A DNA stretch of 17,426 nucleotides from Cochliopodium minus (Eukaryota > Discosea > Himatismenida > Cochliopodiidae): contig JAMYWO010000250.1 in the NCBI GenBank assembly GCA_024220525.1, forward strand, positions 41,540-58,965. Direction: 5' to 3'. Of this stretch, positions 9,482-17,426 are shown in pieces; the stretch's first letter is position 1, and every line of letters begins with the position of its first letter. The position numbers and the translations under genes were made by a program. The notes under the pieces are model-generated. The model saw only the letters and a program-made list of their open reading frames with translations. It ran no database searches and was not told where the DNA came from.

Positions 9482-9493
9482 TTTGGCGGCAAA
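9482..9493. promoter_or_regulatory. E2F-like element upstream of SMARCAD1
   Basis: TTTGGCGGCAAA differs by one base from the classical E2F/DP site TTTGGCGGGAAA. It contains the only notable GC run in the spacer (GGCGGC). It lies 72 bp upstream of the remodeller's ATG, a usual position for E2F sites in S-phase genes. Function is inferred. Confidence 0.42.
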
Positions 9494-9565
9494 TTATAAA
9501 AATTTTCTTGTTTTGATTTCCAAATATAAAAAAATCTTCTATTTCTTAAAAAATAAAAAAAAGGA

Positions 9566-12500
9566 ATGTTAGATAATGATAGTGAGACATCAGAATCATA
9601 TGTAATATAAAATATAATCATCATAATGAGATATAACTTAATATTTTTCATTTATAACAACCATAAATCAAATAGAATCCCAATGCATCAGAAGAGGATG
9701 ATGATAATGTATCAGGAGAATTGGTTGAGAGTAAATAAATTCAAATATATTCTTGCTTGATAATTTATTTAATATCCTTAAAAAATATATAGGTGATGAA
9801 GAATCAATGGCAAAAAGCATAGATGATAATGGAGATGATTCATTGAGTGATGAAGAATCATCAGAGCCTAATAATGGATGGTTCTCCAAAAAGCATTTTA
9901 CACCCACAAGAAAATTGACAACAGAAAAGAAGAAAAGGAAGATAAAAGAAACTAAAAAGCAGGTTCAATTAGAATATTCAGATCGACCTGCCAAAAAAAC
10001 GAAGACAACATCATTATACAGTAAAATAATAGATATGCTCGAAAATGATACGACACCACCAACACCACAAAAACATTCGGAGAAAAGTGAAGACGATTCC
10101 TTCATGAAACAAATATTGAAAGAAAATGGTAAATCAAAAAGCAATAATAACAATAGAGCAAAGGATAATAAAGCGAAGACATTAGATGTGGATTTATCAT
10201 CAGAGGATTCCTACCTCAAATCAATATTAAATAAAAATTCATCAGTGGATAAAGAAGATGATGATTTTTTGTATACTATTTTAGGAAAATCGAAATCATC
10301 TCACAATGATACAAAGAAAAAACAGCCCGAGAAAAAAATCCCAGTTTTGCAAAAAATGAATAGTAAGAGGACATTGGTGATAGAAGATAGTGATGAAGAA
10401 ATCAAAGTGAATAATAATAATTCAGGAAAGGTATTATCATTAATCTATTTTAAATTTCTTTTATCATTTTTGATTTTTTAAATCTTATTTCTTTTTTTGT
10501 TTTTAAATTATTTTATTCTTTTAATAGCTCTTCGAGATTGAAAGTGATGATGACGATTTGATCAAGGAGATGGAAATGAAAGAAAAAAAAAAAAAAGAGA
10601 GGGAAGAAAAAGAGAAAAGGGAGGAAAGAAAAAAGGGAAAATCTACAGAGACGGATTACTTTGGAAGGAAGGTGGTAATCACAGCTTTCGACTCTGACAG
10701 CAGTGAAGAAATCTATCAACAAAAAAGAAATGCTCCAAAGAAAACGACCATCCAAACTAATAATGAAGAAACAGTTCGTTGTAAAAAGTGTTTGGAGAAA
10801 GTAGGTGTGGATTATTTGGAGAAACACATGGAGAGAGTTCATGGCACAAAAACTTCCGCTAGAGAAAAGAGATTAGCTTCTAGAAACGACAGAAAGGTGA
10901 ATCCTGTTGTGATAGAGGCAAAGAAGAAGGAAGAAAAGGTGGAGCATTCCATAGAAGACATCGTGTTGAAGTGCCAAACCTATTCTTCTTCTTTAAAACA
11001 AATTTTGGAGAAGAGAGAAATTTCCAGTCCAAAAAAAAAGCCCAAACAAGACAATGATGAAAAAGATGATAAGGATGATAAAGAGGATGAGCCTCTTAGT
11101 TTCGTCCAATCACCTAAGAAGAACAAACACCTCAAACAGCCCGAAATTATTAAGGGGGAATTGAAGGATTATCAGCTCGCAGGGTTGAACTGGTTGTACA
11201 CTCTTCATCAACAAAACTTGAATGGTATTCTTGCAGATGAGATGGGTCTTGGAAAAACCGTAAATAATTTTTTCAAATTTTTTTTTATTTTTTATTTTTA
11301 CAAATCAAATTAAATTTTATTCACAACATTTTAGGTACAAACTATTTCTCTTTTGTCATTGTTACATTCAAAAGATCCAAATCTTAGACATTTAGTGGTT
11401 GTTCCAACTTCAAGTAAAAAAAAAATTTTTTTTATTACTTTAAAAATAAAATTTTTTTTTAATTCTTCAAAAATTTGTGAATCTTTTTTTTTTTAGCGTT
11501 TTATAATTGGGAAAGAGAGTTTAATACTTGGTGTCCTTCTCTAAAGGTTATTCTTTACCATGGAACCCAGAACGAGAGATTTGATCTGCAATACGACATG
11601 GAGAAATTGAATTTCAACATCGTATTGACAACTTATGGTAAATAAAAAATTGGAAAAATTCCAAAACATCAAAAATTAAAATAAATTCATAAAAATAAAA
11701 AATATTTATTCATAAAATTAATAAATTAATTCATAAAAAAAAATTTCTATGAAGGTATTGCTTCTGGGAAGAAAGACAGAATATTTTTGAGAAGAATCAA
11801 GTTTTGTTATCTTGTATTGGATGAGGCTCAGAAGGTTAAAAACTCTGAATCCACTCTTCATCAGTCCCTTTTGAAAATCAAATCGGAGCACAGACTTTTG
11901 TTGACGGGAACTCCTCTCCAAAATAATTTGTATGAGTTATGGAATCTGCTTCATTTTTTGATGCCTAATGTATTATTTGTTCTTATTCATTTTTCGTTCA
12001 TTTATTTTTTTATCAATTTTGCGTTGACATTTCCATAATTTTTATTATTTAATTTTTAAGATATAATTTATCTTTTAATTTATTATTATAGTGCATTTTC
12101 TTTATTAATTATTTAATTTTTAATATACATCACTTTTTTTATTTATTTTTTAATTTTTTTATTAATAAATATCAATGCATTTTTCATAATATTTTTTTTT
12201 GATTATTTTTTAGTTGTAAATTTTTTTTTTGTTTCATAATTATTATTTATAATCTTTTTTTTTAAAAGGTATTTGGTAGCGTGAGCAACATTAATTCATT
12301 AAGCAAAGAAATCGTCAAAACGAAACAAAAAGACAATAAAATGGTGAAACAAATGAAAATGATCCTCTCCCCCTTCATCCTCAGAAGACTCAAATCGATG
12401 GTGTTAAGTCAGATGGCACCAAAACAAGAAATTGTGAGGAAATTGGAAATATCCAGTAACATGCAGAAAGAAACCTACCACAACGTTCTTTTGGAGTCTA

Positions 12501-13923
12501 AAAGTTTGTTGAAGAAGCACAAGATTGCTGAGGTGACTGAAGTCAAAAAGAAGAAGGGAAAAGGAAAACAAAACTTCCAAAATGTTTTGATGACATTAAG
12601 AAAAGTAAATTTTTTTTAATTTTTTTTTTTTTAATTATTTGAAAAATTCTTTTATTTTTAATTAATTTGTTTTTTCTTTCATTTATTTTTTAATTAAATT
12701 TGAAAAATTTGTTAATTGACTTTTTCGTAATTTATTTTAAATTTTTGACTAATTAGCAATGACTCATTATTTTTCTTTTTATTTTTTATTTTATTTTTAA
12801 TTATTTAATTTTGTTTTTTTTTTTGATAAGATTGCCAACCATCCTTTGCTCATCAGAACAATTTATAACGAAGAAAAAATATCAAGTATATCTGGAATTT
12901 TGAAAGTTTGTTGTGACGACTACAAAACTCAAGATAAGGATTTAATAGAAGAGGAAATCTCTTTGTACTCTGATTTTCAAATCCACACAATCTGTTCTAC
13001 TTATGACGAACTTAAAGACTATTGTTTGACTGAAGGTAAAATTTTTTTTATTTTTTTTATTTTTATTTTTTGATTTTTTATTTTATTTGAATTGTTATTT
13101 TTTATTATTTTTAATATTTTTTATTTTTAATATTTTTTATTTTTAATATTTTTCATTTTTTATTTTTATTTTTTATTTTTTATTTTTAAATTGTTTTAAA
13201 AAGAGCAACTTTTTGAATCATCCGCCAAGCTTATTGAATTAAAAAGGTTGTTGTCAGAACTCAAAGAAAACGACAGCCGAGTACTGATATTCTCTCAGTT
13301 CACAAAAACGCTGGATTTGTTGGAAACTTTTCTCACGCACCTGAATTATTCTTACTTGCGATTGGACGGTTCCACCAAAAAAAATGAGAGACAAGACATG
13401 ATCGATTCTTATAACAACGACACATCCATTTTTGTTTTCATGTTGACAACAGGAGCTGGTAAATTTTTATTTTTTTTTCTCTTTTTAATTTAAAAAATCA
13501 TTTTCATTTTTTTTTTTTTTAAAAAAAAAATTAAAGGTGGTTTGGGAATAAATTTGAGTAAAACTTTTTTAAAATCTTTTATTTTTTATGAGAATTTTTT
13601 ATTTTTATTTTTTTTTTAATTTTCTTTTAGCTACTGCTGATACAGTCATTTTTTATGATATCTCATTCAACCCTACAAACGACAGACAAGCAGAAGACAG
13701 ATGTCACAGACTCGGACAAAAGAAAATCGTGAAAGTCTATAAACTTCTCGTGGAGGATACTGTCGACACTTATGTATACGACATTGCCAACGAGAAGAAC
13801 CAACTTACCGATGTGATGCTCGAAGAGGGGAATTATGAGAACGAGAAGGAAACAGAAAAGGAAATCATCACAAAGTTTTTTTCTAATTACCTTTCTTCCA
13901 AACTTCAACTCGAGAAAAAATAA
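9566..13923 (+). CDS. SMARCAD1: SMARCAD1/Fun30-type SNF2 chromatin remodelling ATPase
   Basis: Twelve exons: 9566-9601, 9676-9730, 9793-10430, 10528-11259, 11335-11413, 11497-11637, 11755-11969, 12269-12604, 12831-13035, 13204-13458, 13537-13557 and 13631-13923. They total 3006 nt, 1001 residues, with all phases consistent. Residues 1-320 are acidic, then Lys/Glu-rich. A zinc finger C-x2-C-x11-H-x4-H uses C328, C331, H343 and H348. The ATPase follows: D-E-M-G-L-G-K-T with Lys486, P-T-S-T, DEAQ box 583-586, T-G-T-P-L-Q-N-N. Then comes the second lobe: [30 protein letters not shown] at 898-904 and Q-A-E-D-R-C-H-R at 924-931. The segment [11 protein letters not shown] before the second lobe matches SMARCAD1's D-F-E-L-H-V-L-C-K-Q-Y and separates it from ISWI, CHD and SNF2. 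Relatives slide nucleosomes and exchange H2A-H2B at replication forks, breaks and silent chromatin. The CUE domains of animal and yeast homologues are not evident. DEAQ replaces SMARCAD1's DEGH. Confidence 0.93.
11970..12268 (+). other. SMARCAD1 intron 7, T-rich
   Basis: The longest intron of this gene (299 bases) consists of T-runs and TTTATTTTT-type tracts. I see no further exon or RNA gene in it. It separates the helicase lobe-1 motif L-L-H-F-L-M-P-N from the protrusion region. Confidence 0.7.
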
Positions 13924-14152
13924 TTTTCCTCGCTACATTTTTTTCCATCAAAAAAAAAACATCTTTTACATTTTTTTTTATTTATCGTTGTTCCCAATAA
14001 AATAAGATACCCCAAACTAAAAATATTTTTTAATTGTTATTTTTTTTTCATTTAACACTAAAAAATGTCTTTTTCGAAGAAAAAACTTTTAAATATAAAA
14101 AAATAAAAAATAAAAAAATAAAAAATAAAATAATAAAAAATTGTTTATTTTG
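13924..14152. promoter_or_regulatory. Spacer between SMARCAD1 and the LRR-ART gene
   Basis: These 229 A/T-rich bases hold the 3' end of the remodeller transcript and the promoter and leader of the next gene. A 13-codon upstream open frame (ATG 14065, stop 14104-14106) ends 46 bases before the main ATG. An AAAAATAAAA-type tract lies at 14095-14138. No terminator or TATA element can be separated from background. Confidence 0.45.
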
Positions 14153-17100
14153 ATGAGACATCTTTATAACAAGATTTTGAATGAGGAAGATAAAATTGAA
14201 TTGGATAAAAATTTTAAAGAGGAAAATTTGAGGTTCATCTCGGAAGCTATAAAATTAAATAAAAAGGTTAAAGAGTTTGAGATACTGGAAAATGAGCTCA
14301 ATGAAAATGCAATATTGATCATAGCTGATTTTATTAAATTAAATGATTCATTGGAGACGATTAATTTCAATGGATGCCGGATGGGAGATAAAATAAAGCA
14401 TTTATTGGATGTATTGAGGGATAATAAGAAGATAACAAGCTTTAGTTTGAGAAATAATGTAATTGATGAAATGGGAGCATCATATCTTGCAGATTTATTA
14501 AAATTTAACAAGACAATAACGAATATAAATTTGAATTTTAACGAATTTGGGATAAATGGATTGAAATATCTTGTAGATGCTATAAAGATGAATCCCACAT
14601 TAGAAGAGATAAGACTGGATAGCAATAATCTAGGAGAAAATGGGATAAAGATGCTGATGGAAGCATTTATGGGCAATGATAATAAGATAAGATATTTATC
14701 ATTGTCTGATAATAAGATAGGGGATGAGGGGATGAAGCATATATCTGATTTTTTGAAGCATAATAAATCTTTGACAAAATTAACCTTGATGAAAAATAAG
14801 ATTGGAGACAATGCAATGCAAGATTTATCAGAATCAATAAAATATAATGATCATCTATCAATTATAAACGTAAGAATTTCAAATTGAATTTTTTTAAAAT
14901 AAATTTTTTTTTAATAAAATTATAGTTGAAAGAGAATGTAATTACAAAGAGAGGAGTGAAATTTCTCATCGAATCTATGCTTTACAATTCAACGTTGGTA
15001 AATGTTGGGCTTGAAAAAAATTCTGTGGATCAAAACACAAGGAAGGAATTATACAAAAAACTCGACAATAACAAAAACAATCCAACCAAAGCAATAGAAA
15101 GAGTCCAAAACAACAGATTGCAATTATTTGAAATATCTTCTTCTAATGGATCTTCTGTTGATTATGGATATTCCAATGTAGATAATGATTTGAATACGAA
15201 TCAACAAAGAAATTCGAATTATATTTCTATTGATATACCAATTATTTCTTCAAGAAATAATGAAATCTCACCAAATAGTCCAACTACTTCTCCTCGCTTT
15301 GAAATAGGAAACATATCTATGAACGATAGAAATATTGAAGTTAGAGAGCCTGCCAATCATTCAATTAACTCTAACAATAATTTAGTTAATACTAATATCT
15401 TTAGAAATGTTGTTACAACAGTAATTCTAATTTTAAAAAATGATATATTTAATATTTAACTTTTAATTAAAATGTAGAATGATAAATACTCTATTTGTAA
15501 CGAAAGAATACGAGAATTAAAACTTATTGTAGAAAAAAATAAAGGAGAAATTATATGCAAAGAGAAAAACATCCAACCAGAGGAGCTTCCATATCTCCTA
15601 GAAAACTTCAACAAAGAATTAAAAGTGGTGGATATTTCTATGAACAATATAGGTAATGAAGGGTTTGAGAAACTAACAGAATGCATCAAACAAAATAAAA
15701 ACATCACAGTGTTTGACGTTAGTGATAACAACATCACCTATCCTTTTTCCCTTCGAATACAAGAAATTCTAGAAAATAATGAGAATATGGAGGAATTAAA
15801 CTTTTCTAAGAACGAAATAGGGAGAGATGGGATCAGCAGTTTGTGCACTACTTTGAACAACTGCAAAAAAATCGAGAGAATAAATTTTGGGTACAACAAG
15901 ATTGGTGATGAGGGGTTGAAGGAATTCGAAAAAAGTTTTGAAGGAAATTTTGTATTGAGGGAATTAGATCTTTCAAACAATAATTTAAGTGACATATCTG
16001 GTGTTACTATCTCTAACATCATTACTAAATGTAACAATCTAGAAAAGATAAATCTGAATGGAAACAAATTAGGAGATGTGGCCATTCAAGAAATTTCTTC
16101 CGCTGTCAAAGTAGCTAAAAAACTCAAAACTTTGGATATTTCTTCGAATCATTTCACTGATAAGGGAATCTCTTTTATTACAAAATCTGTCAAAGAAAAC
16201 AAAATTATCAAAAACATTATCATCGGAAACAATTACTTTAAGGAATCTTCTAAAAACTTGATGAAACTAATGAAAATATCCAACATTATTGTTGATAACA
16301 ACTCTTTAGTTTCTGAAGAAGAAATGAAAATGAAGTTTCAGTTTGCTAACCAAAACATCTTTTTTTATGGTAAAAACCAAAAGATTTTCATTGATGAAAA
16401 GAAGGGAGGAAACACTTTGAGCTTCATGAATTTTGTTGGGTCCAAAAATCAGGATTGGGTAGCTGTTAAAGAATCTTCTGTTGTGAAAAAGAAGAAAGAC
16501 AAAAAGAAAAAAAAGAAAGAATTTGAAATCAAAAAAATAGAAGATAAAGAATTTTGGAAAGATTTGTTGATCGAAGCAAATGTTGTAGATCCTTTAAAGA
16601 CAATAAAATTGTTGGAAGAAAGGATGATTTACACTAAAGTTCTATCAAGAAAACCCAAAAATGTTGAAATTAATGAAAAACAAATACTTAGCATTCTTCT
16701 CTACACTTCCAATCTTTTTTACAGGGAACTAAACGCTAGTTTGAGAGAACTTGATTTTCAGAAGCCTTTCAACCAACAAAAAATCAAAAATTGGGAAAAA
16801 TATCTGAATATTTTCACTTGGACTTTAAAAGAACTTCCCATTTTCATAGGTAAATCATATAGAGGTACAACATTTAAGGACAGTTCAAAGAAAGGGGAAA
16901 TTATTTTTATGCCTTCCATTCTTTCTTGCTCCAAAAATAGAAATGTAAGTAAGAAATATGCCACTGACGATAACAAATTTGGAACTTTGTATGAAATAGA
17001 TTGTTTTTGTTCACGTGATATCCAGAACTATTCTTACTACTTTTCTGAGGAAGAAGTTATTATCATGCCTTTCACTTACTTTTACATTTACGAAGTAACT

Positions 17101-17426
17101 GAAGAAGACAATTTGACTTTGATTAAAATGAGAGAAGTACCCACTCCAAGACACTCTAACATACTTTTTTGGGTTGATGATCAACCCCAAAACAATACTC
17201 TTAACATCTCAGTATTTGAAAAAAGTTCTATTTCTGTTGTTCCTTTGATATCAACTGAGATTGCAATTTCTACCATTCAATATTTTTCTTGGATGACTCA
17301 ATACTTTAATCTGAAAATTGTAACAGATGTAACGAGAGAAGAATATGACAAGGACAACAATAAAATTGTGAATGAGAATGCTGGTTTTGAATTTGTAAAA
17401 CTCCTTCAAAAAAACTTTGATTATAA
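14153..17426 (+). CDS. LRR / ADP-ribosyltransferase / receiver-like fusion protein (3' incomplete)
   Basis: Exons are 14153-14869, 14926-15420 and 15478 to beyond the window, with phase 0 at both introns. At least 1,054 residues are visible. Residues 1-300 and about 415-670 are ribonuclease-inhibitor-type leucine-rich repeats (L-x-L-x-x-N-x-I-G-D-E-G-x-x). They are separated by a Ser/Asn-rich linker (about 305-404). A Lys-run lies at about 741-757. An ADP-ribosyltransferase domain follows (about 775-955): Y-x-S-N-L-F-Y-R-E-L-N upstream, then Y-R-G with Arg866, L-S-C-S with Ser887 and Ser889, and E-E-E-V at 928-931, giving E-x-E. This R-S-ExE set marks arginine-type transferases that move ADP-ribose from NAD+ to protein. 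From about 965 a receiver-like domain begins: F-W-V-D-D (Asp971, Asp972), then I-V-T-D (Asp1021), then A-G-F-E-F-V-K-L-L. No signal peptide is seen, so it is probably cytosolic. A sensor-plus-effector role is inferred from architecture. The start is the first ATG in frame. Confidence 0.8.

Larger units (their letters stand above)
9159..9565. promoter_or_regulatory. Divergent promoter region between the WD40-TPR gene and SMARCAD1
   Basis: This 407-base gap separates the start codons of two divergently transcribed genes and must hold both promoters. It includes T-tracts, a direct repeat at 9214-9241, near-repeats of GATATAAAT and AATATAAAT around 9412-9430, and a GC-rich element at 9482-9493. 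I see no open frame or RNA gene. No TATA box can be called against this base composition. Confidence 0.6.

Noticed and set aside
14065-14106. 13-codon upstream open frame before the LRR-ART gene.
   Set aside because: It is short and Lys-rich. Frames like this are common by chance in A-rich leaders, so it is mentioned only in the spacer entry.
14164-14811. Long open frame on the strand opposite the LRR exon.
   Set aside because: It mirrors the repeat-coding strand, shows no domain, and its length follows from the LRR codon pattern.
1-17426. tRNA or rRNA genes, CRISPR arrays, transposons, long terminal repeats or viral genes.
   Set aside because: I saw no cloverleaf, no regularly spaced repeats, no transposase, reverse transcriptase or integrase motifs, and no viral hallmark on either strand.

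Overview
This is an AT-rich window from a eukaryotic nuclear genome, probably a free-living amoeboid or flagellate protist. Exons are moderately GC-rich. Introns and spacers are almost pure A/T, dominated by T-runs and AAATAAA-like tracts. Most introns fit GT-AG junctions with GTAA-type donors, and TAA and TGA both act as stops. Every product is a conserved eukaryotic protein or a eukaryote-style fusion. I cannot name the genus. Exons were joined by hand from splice sites, reading phase and remembered family sequence; no search or alignment was run.

The left half is a head-to-tail row of minus-strand genes: the C-terminal part of an exportin-4-like nuclear transport receptor (1-1523), the N-terminal part of a NUDT17-like Nudix hydrolase (1941-2502), a Mediator subunit 4-like gene (2735-4787), an ABHD8-like alpha/beta hydrolase in ten exons, one of only 9 nt (4869-6518), and a DCAF8/WDTC1-like WD40 protein that appears to run on into a C-terminal TPR domain (6595-9158). 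The gaps between them are short (76-232 bp). The exception is 1524-1940, where both flanking genes are incomplete and an ambiguous base sits at the end of a TTTTTA-type microsatellite. That is probably a collapsed assembly gap.

A roughly 400-bp divergent promoter region (9159-9565) separates this row from two plus-strand genes. The first is a complete 12-exon SMARCAD1/Fun30-type SNF2 remodeller (9566-13923), with an added C2H2-type zinc finger and three repeated acidic-aromatic motifs. The second starts at 14153 and leaves the window at 17426. It is a large fusion of two ribonuclease-inhibitor-type LRR blocks, an arginine-type ADP-ribosyltransferase with an R-S-ExE signature, and the start of a receiver-like domain with conserved Asp positions. 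This fusion is the least ordinary gene here and the best candidate for an undescribed signalling or defence protein.

The first six genes are housekeeping: nuclear transport, nucleotide hydrolysis, transcription, ubiquitin-ligase adaptor and chromatin. They are neighbours, not a pathway. A lone GC-rich E2F-like element 72 bp upstream of the SMARCAD1 start suggests cell-cycle control.
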